DNA of 64,000 nt from Paraburkholderia fungorum (GCF_003610895.1 NZ_MCAS01000021.1:47230-111229); one strand, 5' to 3'. Shown: positions 16,413 through 26,180, counted from the first letter of the stretch. Notes: generated from the letters alone by a model not told the origin. Translations and numbers: made by a program.

Positions 16413-18848
16413 TTATCCACGCAACCGTGCGCCATATACTCGAGCCAGACGTTCCACCAGAGTTTGAATGGCCAGATCGACCGTTTCATCCTGAAGGGTC
16501 CCGCCAGTATCTTGCAAGGTCACACGGAACGCAAGGCTTTTCTCATGAGCCGCCAGGCCACCGGAAGTGTTTGATTTTGGACGGAATTCGTCAAATAGCG
16601 CAACCTTCTGGACAGCCTTGCAGGCCGCTTCGGACTGAGCCTTCTGGAGCTCGTCCAGCAGCGCCTGCACCTCGATTTTCTGATCGACGACCACTGCAAT
16701 ATCGCGCCGCACCGGCGGGAATTTAGACACGTCCGCCGGAGTCGGCAATACGCGCTGCATTAACGCTTCCGCTTCGATTTCAAACAGAATCGGCGCATGC
16801 GGTAAATCATACTTTTGCATCCAGCGCGGATGCAATTCGCCAATCCAGCCCACTGCGCGGCCATTCAGTTCAATACGCGCGCTGCGGCCCGGGTGCAATG
16901 CCGGATGCTCCGCTTTCACGAAATGCGCCACGGCCGGCGCGAGCACGGCTTCCAGATCGCCCTTCACGTCGAAATAGTCGACTGCGCGCGTTTGCGCGCC
17001 CCATTGCTCTTCGAGCGCGGGACCGTAGGCGAGGCCGCCGATCATCTTGGGCTGCGCGAAACCTTCGATGGTCAACTCGCCTGCCTTGATCGCCGGGTCG
17101 TGCAGGAACACGCGGCCGGCTTCGAACACGCGTACGCGATCGGCCGCGCGACGGTTCAGGTTCGTGCGCAGCACATTGATCAGGCTGCCGAACAGCGTCG
17201 TGCGCATCACCGACAACTGGCTTGCAATCGGATTGAGCAGACGCACGGGCTTGTCGTTGCCGGCGAAATCCAGCTCCCACTCGGCGTCGACGAAACTGAA
17301 GTTGACCGTTTCCGCGTAGTCGCGCGCGGCGAGCGCGTGGCGGATCACGTGGATCGAGCGCTGCGTTTCGTTGGTCGGCAGCATTTCGCTGGTCGCGACC
17401 GGCGGACGCGCGGGGATCCTCTCGAAGCCGTAGATACGGGCGACTTCTTCGATCAGGTCTTCTTCGATTTCGATATCGAAGCGGTACGACGGCGGCATCA
17501 CCGAGAAGGTGTCGCCGTCACGCTCGAACGTGAGGCCGAGGCGCGTGAAGATCTGCGCGATTTCGTCAGCATCGATCTTGATGCCGATGATGCGGTTCGC
17601 GCGCGACACACGCATCTTCACCGGTTCACGCTTGGGCACATTGACGATCTGATCGTCCACCGGACCGGCTTCGCCGCCGCAGATATCGAGGATCAGCTGC
17701 GTGATGCGTTCGATGTGCTCGACGGTGGTCGCATAGTCGACGCCGCGTTCGAAACGATGACCCGCGTCGGTCGAGAAGTTGTACTTGCGCGAACGGCCGC
17801 GAATGCTATCCGGCCACCAGAACGCGGCTTCGAGATAGATGTTGGTGGTGTCGAGCGTAACGGCCGTGCTGTCGCCGCCCATGATGCCGGCGAGGCTTTC
17901 GATATGCTGTTCATCGGCGATCACGCCGACGGTTTCATCGAGTTCGACGGTGTTGCCGTTCAGCAGCTTGAGCGTCTCGCCCTTGCGGCCCCAACGCACG
18001 TCCATGCCGCCGTGGATCTTGTCCAGATCGAACACGTGCGACGGACGGCCGAGTTCGAGCATCACAAAGTTCGAGATGTCGACGAGTGCGGAAATGCTGC
18101 GCTGCCCCGAACGCTCGAGACGCTGCACCATCCATTGCGGCGACTTCGCGCGCGCATTCACGCCACGAATCACGCGGCCCGAAAAACGGCCGCACAGGTC
18201 GGGCGCCGAGATTTTGACGGGCAATGTTTCGTTGAGCTTCACTTCGACCGGCTTGATCTCGAGCGGGCGCAGCGGCGCGCCGGTGATGGCCGACGTCTCG
18301 CGCGCCACGCCGAACACCGACAGGCAGTCCGCCTTGTTCGGCGTCAGCTTGATTTCGAAAACCGTGTCGTCGAGATTGAGCGTTGCGCGGATGTCCTGGC
18401 CGATCGGCGTATCGTCCGGCAGGATCATCAGGCCGCTATGGTCTTCCGAGAGCTTCAGCTCGCGCGCCGAGCACAGCATGCCCTGACTTTCTACGCCACG
18501 CAGCTTCGAGAGCTTGATCGCGAAGGGTGTGCCGCCCTCTTCGGCAGGCGGCAGTTGCGCGCCGACCAGCGCCACCGGCACCTTGATGCCCGGCGCGACA
18601 TTCGGCGCACCGCACACGATGTTCAGCGTCGCGCCCGTGCCGGCGTCGACCTGACATACGTTGAGCTTATCCGCGTCCGGGTGCTTGACGACTTCCAGCA
18701 CCTGGCCGACGACGATCTTCGAGGTCGGCGGCGCGGCCGGCCGCAGGTCTTCGACTTCGAGACCCGCCATCGTCAACGCGTGCGACAGCTCATCAGTCGT
18801 CAGTTGCGGATCGACAAAGGTTCTCAGCCAGGATTCCGGGAATTGCAT
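16413..18848 (-). CDS. pheT: Phenylalanine-tRNA ligase beta subunit
   Basis: 811 aa, close to family length. It starts MQFPESWLRTFVDPQL. Residues 40-150 form the EMAP/tRNA-binding fold, followed by B3/B4 and B5 domains and a C-terminal anticodon-binding FDX-ACB domain (FPPVRRDIAVVVD). It pairs with PheS to form the (alpha-beta)2 enzyme that charges tRNA-Phe; the beta subunit carries editing. It lies 142 bp downstream of pheS and upstream of ihfA, in the common pheST-ihfA order. A 751-codon open frame on the opposite strand is a GC-bias shadow. Confidence 0.97.
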   Translation of the reverse strand: MQFPESWLRTFVDPQLTTDELSHALTMAGLEVEDLRPAAPPTSKIVVGQVLEVVKHPDADKLNVCQVDAGTGATLNIVCGAPNVAPGIKVPVALVGAQLPPAEEGGTPFAIKLSKLRGVESQGMLCSARELKLSEDHSGLMILPDDTPIGQDIRATLNLDDTVFEIKLTPNKADCLSVFGVARETSAITGAPLRPLEIKPVEVKLNETLPVKISAPDLCGRFSGRVIRGVNARAKSPQWMVQRLERSGQRSISALVDISNFVMLELGRPSHVFDLDKIHGGMDVRWGRKGETLKLLNGNTVELDETVGVIADEQHIESLAGIMGGDSTAVTLDTTNIYLEAAFWWPDSIRGRSRKYNFSTDAGHRFERGVDYATTVEHIERITQLILDICGGEAGPVDDQIVNVPKREPVKMRVSRANRIIGIKIDADEIAQIFTRLGLTFERDGDTFSVMPPSYRFDIEIEEDLIEEVARIYGFERIPARPPVATSEMLPTNETQRSIHVIRHALAARDYAETVNFSFVDAEWELDFAGNDKPVRLLNPIASQLSVMRTTLFGSLINVLRTNLNRRAADRVRVFEAGRVFLHDPAIKAGELTIEGFAQPKMIGGLAYGPALEEQWGAQTRAVDYFDVKGDLEAVLAPAVAHFVKAEHPALHPGRSARIELNGRAVGWIGELHPRWMQKYDLPHAPILFEIEAEALMQRVLPTPADVSKFPPVRRDIAVVVDQKIEVQALLDELQKAQSEAACKAVQKVALFDEFRPKSNTSGGLAAHEKSLAFRVTLQDTGGTLQDETVDLAIQTLVERLARVYGARLRG

Positions 18849-18990
18849 GGTTCTGTGTACGTTCTGATCAGGTTAGGTCCACGTCCGGCAGGCGGCCCGT
18901 TCATTCAATGGGCACTGCCGGGGACGCTGCTGGCGGCACGCACTGCGTGCGGTGCCGCGCTCTATGCTAGTCGCGTTCGGACGCGCCGGT

Positions 18991-20004
18991 TTACGCGAAT
19001 TGACGCAGGAAACGCAGGTCGTTTTCGAAGAACAGACGCAGGTCTTGCACGCCATAACGCAACATGGTGAGCCGCTCGAGGCCGCTGCCGAAAGCAAACC
19101 CGATGTAGCGCTCAGGGTCGAGGCCCATGTTGCGGATCACCGTGGGGTGAACCTGGCCGGAACCCGAAATTTCGAGCCACTTGCCGGCGTTCTTACCCGT
19201 TTCGAACAGCATGTCGATTTCAGCCGACGGTTCGGTAAACGGAAAGTACGACGGACGGAAGCGCACCTGAATATCGTCGCGCTCGAAGAATTTCTTAAGG
19301 AAGTCAGAGTAGACGCCCTTCAGGTCCGCGAAGCTGATGTTCTCGTCGATCCACAGGCCTTCAACCTGGTTGAACATCGGCGAGTGAGTGGCATCGCTGT
19401 CCACACGATACGTGCGGCCGGGCACGATCACCTTGATCGGCGGCGTGTTGGTACGCGCGTAACGCACCTGCATCGGGCTGGTGTGGGTGCGCAGCAGCAG
19501 TTGGCGGCCGTCGGCATCTTTGCCGTCGACGTAGAAGGTGTCCTGCATCGAACGCGCCGGATGGTTTTCAGGGCTGTTCAACGAGGTGAAGTTGTACCAG
19601 TCGGTTTCGATTTCGGGGCCGTCGGCCACGTCGAATCCGATCGTACGGAAAATCTGTTCGACGCGCTCCCATGTGCGCATCACCGGGTGCAGGCTGCCCG
19701 CACCGGTGCCGCGGCCAGGCAGCGTAACGTCGATGGCTTCAGCGGCGAGGCGCTGATTCAGCAACGCGTCGGCCAGAGCCTGACGGCGGGCCGTCAATGC
19801 GGCTTCCACTTGTTGCTTGACGAGGTTGATCCGTGCGCCTTCGGTCTTGCGCGTTTCGGGATCGAGCTTGCCAAGGCCCTTCAATAGCTCGGTCAACGCA
19901 CCCGATTTGCCGAGAAAGCGCGCTTTCTCGTTTTCGAGGGTGGTGACGTCGGAGGCTTCTGCGAAGGCTTTTTGCGCGTCGGCGACAATCTGGTCCAGAT
20001 CCAT
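18991..20004 (-). CDS. pheS: Phenylalanine-tRNA ligase alpha subunit
   Basis: 337 aa with the start at ATG 20004 (MDLDQIVADA); an upstream ATG at 20061 would place the first codons inside the terminator hairpin and is less likely. The N-terminal coiled coil is followed by the class II catalytic core: motif 2 around FHQ-equivalent THSPMFNQVEGLW, and motif 3 GFAFGSGLERLTMLRYG. The active-site Ala (A294 in E. coli numbering) region reads FAFGSG. It is the catalytic subunit that forms Phe-AMP. No Phe-rich leader peptide was found upstream, unlike enteric pheST. Confidence 0.97.
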   Translation of the reverse strand: MDLDQIVADAQKAFAEASDVTTLENEKARFLGKSGALTELLKGLGKLDPETRKTEGARINLVKQQVEAALTARRQALADALLNQRLAAEAIDVTLPGRGTGAGSLHPVMRTWERVEQIFRTIGFDVADGPEIETDWYNFTSLNSPENHPARSMQDTFYVDGKDADGRQLLLRTHTSPMQVRYARTNTPPIKVIVPGRTYRVDSDATHSPMFNQVEGLWIDENISFADLKGVYSDFLKKFFERDDIQVRFRPSYFPFTEPSAEIDMLFETGKNAGKWLEISGSGQVHPTVIRNMGLDPERYIGFAFGSGLERLTMLRYGVQDLRLFFENDLRFLRQFA

Positions 20005-20055
20005 TGATCCCATCATTTCAACGTCAGTGTTCAATCGTTGCAAAACTGGTTCTAC

Positions 20056-20095
20056 CAACAAAAACGGGGCTCGGTGAGGAGCCCCGTTTTTGTTG
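20056..20095. terminator. Symmetrical terminator/attenuator hairpin between rplT and pheS
   Basis: CAACAAAAACGGGGCTC pairs with GAGCCCCGTTTTTGTTG around a short loop, giving a GC-rich stem flanked by A and T runs on both strands. On the minus strand it lies after rplT and about 50 bp before pheS, so it could end the infC-rplT transcript or attenuate read-through into pheST. Confidence 0.85.
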
Positions 20096-20161
20096 CAGCG
20101 TCACCGAGACTACCGGATGTTCGCTGCAACGAACCACGCAGTTTAATTGCCCAAAGCGCAA

Positions 20162-20521
20162 TCAGGCTGCAACGGCGGCTTTCACCTGCTGAACGATCGC
20201 AGCAAAAGCAGCCTTGTCGAACACAGCCATGTCGGCCAGCACCTTGCGGTCGAGTTCGATCGAAGCCTTCTTCAGGCCGTTGATGAACACGCTGTACGTC
20301 ATGTCGTGCTGACGCACCGCCGCGTTGATACGCGTGATCCACAATGCACGGAACACACGCTTCTTGTTGCGGCGATCGCGGTAGGCGTACTGGCCTGCGC
20401 GCATGACCGCCTGCTTGGCGATGCGATAGACGTTATTGCGACGGCCGCGGTAACCCTTGGCCAGCTTGATGATCTTCTTGTGACGGGCCCGTGCGGTAAC
20501 CCCACGTTTTACTCGAGGCAT
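20162..20521 (-). CDS. rplT: 50S ribosomal protein L20
   Basis: 119 aa, the standard length. It starts [20 protein letters not shown] and includes [19 protein letters not shown], both conserved in L20. It is essential for early large-subunit assembly and in many bacteria binds its own mRNA to repress rpmI-rplT translation. The gene follows rpmI by 29 bp and is co-oriented with infC. Confidence 0.98.
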
Positions 20522-20550
20522 ATCTTGCTCCTATGAGTGTCGGTTAAGGG

Positions 20551-20748
20551 TTAAGCGAACGGCAACATTGCGCGCACGGAGTTCATATCTGCTTCATGAA
20601 CTGCCGTCGAGCCGCGCAAATGGCGTTTGTTCTTGGTGGTCTTCTTGGTAAGAATGTGGCGCTTGAAGGCTTGACCGCGCTTGACGGTACCGCCCGGACG
20701 CACCACGAAGCGCTTTGCAGCACTCTTCTTGGTCTTCATCTTCGGCAT
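20551..20748 (-). CDS. rpmI: 50S ribosomal protein L35
   Basis: 65 aa, the standard length, starting at ATG 20748 (MPKMKTKKSAAKRF) rather than the longer open frame from 20841. It is Lys/Arg-rich with RPGGTVKRGQAFKRHI and KNKRHLRG. A GGAG site lies just before this start. It belongs to the infC-rpmI-rplT cluster. Confidence 0.98.
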   Translation of the reverse strand: MPKMKTKKSAAKRFVVRPGGTVKRGQAFKRHILTKKTTKNKRHLRGSTAVHEADMNSVRAMLPFA

Positions 20749-20956
20749 GACAACTCCATTATTAGATGGATATGGGTGTGCGGTCGGCCAGATGGCCATT
20801 ACCCGCCCTTCGAAACCCATTCCACTTGGTATGCAGACCACCGATACCGCCGGCAGCCGCTTTTCAGGACACAGCGCCCACTTGCGTAGGCACCGATCCG
20901 AAACCTGCTGATACCGCGCCGGACACCCGGCACAGCACCGTTCATTCTTTCACAAC

Positions 20957-20990
20957 CGGAGCGCGCGCCACACGGCGCGCCGCCGCTCCA
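20957..20990 (-). other. GC-rich hairpin in the infC-rpmI spacer
   Basis: GCGCGCC-ACAC-GGCGCGC (20963-20980), with outer GGAG/CTCC pairing, just after infC. There is no T-tract on either strand, so it is not a standard terminator. The 247-bp spacer up to rpmI otherwise shows no gene and could carry the L20 control region. Confidence 0.4.
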
Positions 20991-20995
20991 ATCGC

Positions 20996-21520
20996 TTACT
21001 TCTTTTTCTTCGGCGCGAGCACCATGATCATCTGGCGCCCTTCCATCTTCGGCATCTGCTCGACCTGACCGACTTCGTCGAGGTCCGTACGCAGACGCTC
21101 GAGCATGCGCATACCGATTTCCTGGTGAGCCATTTCGCGGCCACGGAAACGCAACGTGATTTTCGTCTTGTCGCCGTCTTCGAGGAAGCGGATGAGGTTG
21201 CGCAGCTTGACGTTGTAATCGCCGTCATCGGTACCCGGGCGGAATTTGACTTCCTTGACCTGGACAACCTTCTGCTTGAGCTTGGCCTCGTGCTGCTTCT
21301 TCGCTTCCGAGTACTTGAACTTGCCGTAATCCATCAAACGGCAGACCGGCGGGACCGCTTGCGGAGCGATTTCGACCAGATCCACATCTTGCTGTTCCGA
21401 CATGCGGAACGCATCAGCGAGTTTCACGATGCCGAGCGGTTCGTTCTCGACTCCGACCAGACGCACCTCGGGTGCTGTAATCTCACCGTTGATGCGGTGC
21501 GCAGACTTATCAGTAGCGAT
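20996..21520 (-). CDS. infC: Translation initiation factor IF-3, non-AUG start
   Basis: 174 aa. The first in-frame ATG/GTG codon (GTG, 21466) would cut off the conserved N-terminus. The family sequence continues upstream as ATDKSAHRINGEITAPEVR to an ATC codon at 21518-21520, preceded by AGAGGA at 8-nt spacing. An ATC or ATT start is the known autoregulatory feature of infC, because IF-3 itself discriminates against non-standard start codons. The N domain (MSEQQDVDLVEIAP) and the C domain (KEVKFRPGTDDGDYNVK) are intact. It follows thrS, the usual order. Confidence 0.95.
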   Translation of the reverse strand: MATDKSAHRINGEITAPEVRLVGVENEPLGIVKLADAFRMSEQQDVDLVEIAPQAVPPVCRLMDYGKFKYSEAKKQHEAKLKQKVVQVKEVKFRPGTDDGDYNVKLRNLIRFLEDGDKTKITLRFRGREMAHQEIGMRMLERLRTDLDEVGQVEQMPKMEGRQMIMVLAPKKKK

Positions 21521-21569
21521 GTTACGTTTCCTCTAAAAATTAAAAAAACGAGCCGGGCTGCCAAGTGGC

Positions 21570-23477
21570 TCAGTTGAACGACTGCACGTCCTGACGCAGA
21601 CGCTCAATGAAGGTATCGAGAGGCATCACGCCCAGATCGACACCACCACGGGCACGCACGGCTACCGTTTGGGCTTCACGCTCTTTGTCGCCGACCACGA
21701 GCAGGTACGGCACCTTTTCTAGCGTGTGCTCGCGTATTTTATAGCTAATCTTCTCGTTGCGCAAATCGGCCTCTACTCTAACCCCTTGTTTTTGCAACGA
21801 TTGGGCTAGAGACTGCGCATATTCGGCCTGACTTTCCGCGATATTCATCACCACAACCTGCATCGGCGCAAGCCATGACGGCATTGCACCAGCATGGTGC
21901 TCGATCAGAATGCCGAGAAAACGTTCCATTGATCCGACGATTGCCCGGTGCAGCATGATCGGGCGGCGGCGGCTATTGTCTTCGGCGACGTATTCAGCGC
22001 CGAGGCGCTCCGGCAGCACCATATCGAGCTGCAACGTGCCGCATTGCCACGAGCGGCCAAGCGCGTCCTTGATGTGGTACTCGACCTTCGGGCCGTAGAA
22101 CGCGCCCTCGCCCGGCAACTCTTCCCACGTCACGCCGCAGGCCGTCAGCGCCTCGCGCAGGCCCTGCTCCGCACGATCCCACGTCTCGTCCGTGCCGGCG
22201 CGCGCATCCGGGCGCAGCGACAGCTTGATCTCGACACGGTCGAAGCCGAAGTCCTTGTAGACGCTCATTGCCAGCGTGTTGAACGCGATCGACTCGCTGA
22301 TGAACTGGTCTTCGGTACAGAAAATGTGGGCGTCGTCCTGCACGAAACCGCGCACGCGCATCAGGCCATGCAGCGCGCCCGACGATTCATTGCGGTGGCA
22401 TGAGCCGAATTCCGCGTATCGCAGCGGCAGATCGCGATACGAACGCAGACCGTGGTTGAACACCTGCACATGACCCGGGCAATTCATCGGCTTGATCGCG
22501 TAGTCGCGCTTTTCCGACTCGGTCGTGAACATGTTTTCACGATAGTTCTGCCAGTGACCCGATGCCTCCCAGAGCGAGCGGTCCATGATCATCGGCGTCT
22601 TGATTTCGAGGTAGCCGGCGTCATTCACGCGGCGGCGCATGTACTGCTCGACCTGCTGCCACAGCGTCCAGCCACGCGGATGCCAGAACACCATGCCCGG
22701 CGACTCGTCCTGCATATGGAACAGATCGAGTTGCTTGCCGAGCTTGCGGTGATCGCGCTTTTCCGCCTCTTCCAGCATGTGCAGATACGCGTCCTGGTCT
22801 TCCTTCTTCGTCCAGGCCGTGCCGTAGATACGCTGCAACTGCTCGTTCTTCGAGTCGCCGCGCCAGTAAGCACCGGCCAGCTTCATCAGCTTGAAGACCT
22901 TCAGCTTGCCGGTGGACGGCACGTGCGGGCCCCGGCACAGATCGGTGAAGCCACCGTGCGAGTAGAGCTTGATTTCGTCGGTAGCCGGAATCGATTCGAT
23001 GATTTCGGCCTTGTACTTTTCGCCAATACTCTTGAAGTAGTCCACCGCTTCGTCGCGCGATACCACGCGACGCGAGACCGGCTCGTCTTTCTTCGCGAGT
23101 TCCTGCATGCGCTTTTCGATCTTCTCGAGATCTTCAGGCGTGAACGGGCGGCTGTAGGAAAAGTCGTAGTAAAAGCCGTTGTCGATAACCGGGCCGATCG
23201 TGACCTGCGCTTCCGGGAACAGGCTCTTCACTGCGTACGCGAGCAAGTGCGCCGTGGAATGGCGAATGATATCGAGGCCGTCTGCGTCTTTCTCGGTGAC
23301 GATGGCAAGCGCCACGTCGTGATCGATCAGCGTGGAAGTGTCGACGAGTTCACCGTCAATCTTGCCGCCGAGCGCGGCCTTCGCGAGGCCGGGGCCGATG
23401 GACGCGGCCACTTCGGCGACGGTCACCGGATGCTCGTACTGTCGAACAGAACCGTCAGGCAGACGTATCGAAACCAT
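21570..23477 (-). CDS. thrS: Threonine-tRNA ligase
   Basis: 635 aa from ATG 23477 (MVSIRLPDGS); the longer frame from 23567 would run through a terminator. Domains: TGS (1-65), HxxxH editing domain (HSTAHLLAYAVK), class II core with motif 2 (RYAEFGSCHRNESSGALHG) and motif 3 (RRPIMLHRAIVGSMERFLGI, in outline), and the C-terminal anticodon domain. It charges tRNA-Thr and edits Ser mischarging. It is the first gene of the thrS-infC-rpmI-rplT group. Confidence 0.97.
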   Translation of the reverse strand: MVSIRLPDGSVRQYEHPVTVAEVAASIGPGLAKAALGGKIDGELVDTSTLIDHDVALAIVTEKDADGLDIIRHSTAHLLAYAVKSLFPEAQVTIGPVIDNGFYYDFSYSRPFTPEDLEKIEKRMQELAKKDEPVSRRVVSRDEAVDYFKSIGEKYKAEIIESIPATDEIKLYSHGGFTDLCRGPHVPSTGKLKVFKLMKLAGAYWRGDSKNEQLQRIYGTAWTKKEDQDAYLHMLEEAEKRDHRKLGKQLDLFHMQDESPGMVFWHPRGWTLWQQVEQYMRRRVNDAGYLEIKTPMIMDRSLWEASGHWQNYRENMFTTESEKRDYAIKPMNCPGHVQVFNHGLRSYRDLPLRYAEFGSCHRNESSGALHGLMRVRGFVQDDAHIFCTEDQFISESIAFNTLAMSVYKDFGFDRVEIKLSLRPDARAGTDETWDRAEQGLREALTACGVTWEELPGEGAFYGPKVEYHIKDALGRSWQCGTLQLDMVLPERLGAEYVAEDNSRRRPIMLHRAIVGSMERFLGILIEHHAGAMPSWLAPMQVVVMNIAESQAEYAQSLAQSLQKQGVRVEADLRNEKISYKIREHTLEKVPYLLVVGDKEREAQTVAVRARGGVDLGVMPLDTFIERLRQDVQSFN

Positions 23478-23537
23478 TGTGTTCTCCGTGGTGCCGACCG
23501 GCGGCGGCATATACAACCAGGTCAAAAAAGCCAAAAA

Positions 23538-23568
23538 AAATGCGGCCCCGCTTTCGAGGGGCCGCATT
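23538..23568 (-). terminator. Rho-independent terminator between tRNA-Val and thrS
   Basis: AATGCGGCCCC pairs with GGGGCCGCATT around an 8-nt loop, followed on the minus strand by eight T residues. It should end the tRNA-Val transcript before thrS. Confidence 0.85.
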
Positions 23569-23729
23569 CACATTTTCTGCAAACTACATTGGCGAAAGTG
23601 GTCCTCGACTAGCGTCGCTCCGAAGTGGTTTCGGTCAACGTTCGCGGTGCCATAACCGTATTTGCCTTTTGCGCCGAAGCGCCTACTGCAGTTTGCGAAA
23701 CCCCGGTAAAACCGGAATTTCTCTTTCGT

Positions 23730-23806
23730 TGGTAGGCTCGATTGGACTCGAACCAACGACCCCCACCATGTCAAGGTGGTGCTCTAACCAGCTGAGCTAC
23801 GAGCCT
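23730..23806 (-). tRNA. tRNA-Val (anticodon GAC)
   Basis: 77 nt with an encoded CCA. The acceptor stem AGGCTCG pairs with CGAGCCT. The anticodon stem CCACC/GGTGG encloses loop TTGACAT, giving GAC. The T-arm GTTGG-TTCGAGT-CCAAT is intact. Confidence 0.97.
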
Positions 23807-23936
23807 GAAGAAACGAGATTATATGGAGCGCCACACTGCTTGGCAAGTACTTTTATGCATCGACTTTAAATTTCTACTCACACGCTCCGGCGCATCCAAT
23901 GGACGCCTGCCGCCAACCCGCCGGCGCGCCCAAATC

Positions 23937-26180
23937 TCAATTCTTGCGTGAAGCGCGCATCACGCCGGTCACTTCGCCGAGCAGCGCGCACGCACGTTGA
24001 ATCTGCGCCGCGCTCGATACCTCGACGGTGAATTGCATGAATGCAGCGTTACGGCGCGATTGTGTTTTCACGCCGATTACGTTCATTTTCTCGCGCGCGA
24101 AAACTTCGGAAATATCGCGCAGCAAGCCTTGCCGATCCGTCGCCTCGATGCTGAGGTCGACAGGATAGACCGATTGCCCGCGGCCGCTCATGACATCGGC
24201 CGACCATGCGGTTTGCAACACGCGCTCCGGCGCGCGATCGGCCATGCGCAGGAAGGTCGGGCAATCGCTGCGGTGAACCGACATGCCCTTGCCGCGCGTA
24301 ACGAAGCCGCTGATCTCGTCAGGCGGTGCGGGACGGCAACAGCGTGCGAGCTGCGTGAGCAGCGCGTCGACGCCGACCACCAGCACACCCGTGGACGCCC
24401 CACGGGCAACGCTCGCACCGCTACTGCGTTTCTCGAACTGTTCCGGCGCCTCGACGACAGGCTCCGGCGGCGGCGCGTCGTGCAGCGCCTGCTCGACGAG
24501 CCGCAGACTGAATTCTTCCTTGCCGACCACCGAGAACAGATCGTCGGTGGTTTTGAAGCCGAGCTTGGCGGCGAGCTGATCGAGATTGACCGAGGTCTTG
24601 CCCTCGCGTTGCAGGGTCTTTTCGACCATCGCACGGCCGCTTGCGATGTGCTCCTGCACTTCGACCGCGTTGAACCACGCGCGCACTTTCTGACGCGCCC
24701 GATGGCTCTGCAGATATCCGAGTTGCGGGTTGAGCCAGTCACGCGACGGGCCGCCCTCTTTCACCGCGACGATCTCGACCGTCTGACCGTTCTGCAACTG
24801 CGTGTTGAGCGGCACCATGGCACCGTCGACACGCGCGCCGCGGCAGCGATGACCCAGTTCGCTATGCAGGTGATACGCGAAGTCCACCGGTGTCGCACCG
24901 TGCGGCAACGGAATCACGCGCGCTTGCGGTGTCAGCACGTAGATGTGGTCGTCGTCGAGCGTGGCCTGACGCAGTTGCTCCCATGGCTGCGCGGCGCGCT
25001 TCTCGCCGTGTTCGCCTTCTGACACTTCGTCTTTCCACGCGAGCAACTGCCGCAACCAGGCGATCTTCTCGTCGTACTTCTCATTGGCGCTGAACTGGCC
25101 GCCATAACCGCGGGCGCCCGCTTCCTTGTAGCGCCAGTGTGCCGCCACACCGTACTCGGCGAACTGATGCATTTCCTGCGTGCGGATCTGCACTTCGAAC
25201 GCGCGGCCGTCGTCGCCGATCACCACCGTGTGCAGCGATTTATAGCCATTCGGCTTCGGCCGCGAAATGTAGTCGTCGAACTCTTTCGGCACGGGCTGCC
25301 ACAGGTTGTGCACGATGCCGAGCACCGTGTAGCAATCCTTGATGTCCGGCACAATCACGCGAAACGCGCGCACATCGTACAGTTCGGCAAAGTCCAGCTC
25401 CTTGCCGCGCATCTTGCGCCAGATGCTGTAGATATGTTTGGGCCGGCCACTGACTTCGGCCTCTACGTTCGCCGCGGCCAACTCCTGCTGCAGCCGCTCG
25501 ATCGCCTGCGCAACATAACTCTCGCGCTCGACGCGCTTTTCGTCGAGCAGCCTGGCGATGCGCTTGTAGGTGACCGGTTCTTCGAAACGGAACGCGAGAT
25601 CCTCGAGTTCCCATTTCAGTTGCCAGATACCCAGACGATTGGCGAGCGGCGCGTAAATATCGAGCGTCTCACGCGCGACGTCAGGCGACGGCGTGAGTTT
25701 CGCCGCCGCGTAATAGCGCAGCGATTGCACACGCGACGCAAGCCGTATCAACACGACGCGGATGTCCTGCGCGAACGCGAGCAGCATCTTGCGCAGCGCC
25801 TCGACCTGCGTGCGGCGCGCGGCCTGCGCATCGCGCCCGGCTTCCGGCATCGCATTTTGCGCGGCGCGCAAGCTCACCGTACCGAGGCGCAACAACTTGC
25901 GCACGTCGCCAACCAGCTGCGCGACTTCTTCCCCGAAGTTATCGGCGATCACGCGCTCCGGGTCCTGCAGATGCGGCGTCAGCGCGAACAGGGCCGCCGC
26001 CAGCACAGCAGGCGGATCGACGTTCAGCGTGCGCATGATCGACGCCGTACCTGCCGCGTGATCCGCCAGCAACTCGCCCGAGGAAAGCCGCACCTCGCCC
26101 GCATGTTCGCGCACGAACGCCATCGCTTCGTCGAAGGAAGGGATGGGAGTAGGCGTGCTCGTAACGATTTCGGTAGTCAT
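23937..26180 (-). CDS. relA: (p)ppGpp synthetase RelA
   Basis: 747 aa from ATG 26180 (MTTEIV). The N-terminal HD-type domain lacks the His-Asp metal pair (AALFALTPH where the hydrolase has LLHDVIEDT), so this is a RelA-type synthetase-only enzyme. The synthetase domain has SGRPKHIYSIWRKM, ELYDVRAFRVIV, RPKPNGYKSLHTVV and EVQIRT. A TGS domain (YVLTPQARVIPLPHGATPVD), a zinc-finger/helical region with RCCRP and a C-terminal ACT domain follow. It makes the stringent-response alarmone on starved ribosomes. The gene is in the same direction as the downstream tRNA-Val but is probably transcribed separately. Confidence 0.95.
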   Translation of the reverse strand: MTTEIVTSTPTPIPSFDEAMAFVREHAGEVRLSSGELLADHAAGTASIMRTLNVDPPAVLAAALFALTPHLQDPERVIADNFGEEVAQLVGDVRKLLRLGTVSLRAAQNAMPEAGRDAQAARRTQVEALRKMLLAFAQDIRVVLIRLASRVQSLRYYAAAKLTPSPDVARETLDIYAPLANRLGIWQLKWELEDLAFRFEEPVTYKRIARLLDEKRVERESYVAQAIERLQQELAAANVEAEVSGRPKHIYSIWRKMRGKELDFAELYDVRAFRVIVPDIKDCYTVLGIVHNLWQPVPKEFDDYISRPKPNGYKSLHTVVIGDDGRAFEVQIRTQEMHQFAEYGVAAHWRYKEAGARGYGGQFSANEKYDEKIAWLRQLLAWKDEVSEGEHGEKRAAQPWEQLRQATLDDDHIYVLTPQARVIPLPHGATPVDFAYHLHSELGHRCRGARVDGAMVPLNTQLQNGQTVEIVAVKEGGPSRDWLNPQLGYLQSHRARQKVRAWFNAVEVQEHIASGRAMVEKTLQREGKTSVNLDQLAAKLGFKTTDDLFSVVGKEEFSLRLVEQALHDAPPPEPVVEAPEQFEKRSSGASVARGASTGVLVVGVDALLTQLARCCRPAPPDEISGFVTRGKGMSVHRSDCPTFLRMADRAPERVLQTAWSADVMSGRGQSVYPVDLSIEATDRQGLLRDISEVFAREKMNVIGVKTQSRRNAAFMQFTVEVSSAAQIQRACALLGEVTGVMRASRKN

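Noticed and set aside
16815..19070. 751-codon plus-strand frame opposite pheT
   Set aside because: pheT is unambiguous on the minus strand. The plus frame is Arg/His/Ala-rich without domains, an effect of GC-biased third positions.
20052..20342. Phe leader peptide for pheST
   Set aside because: The only frame there is a shadow of rplT and contains no run of Phe codons.
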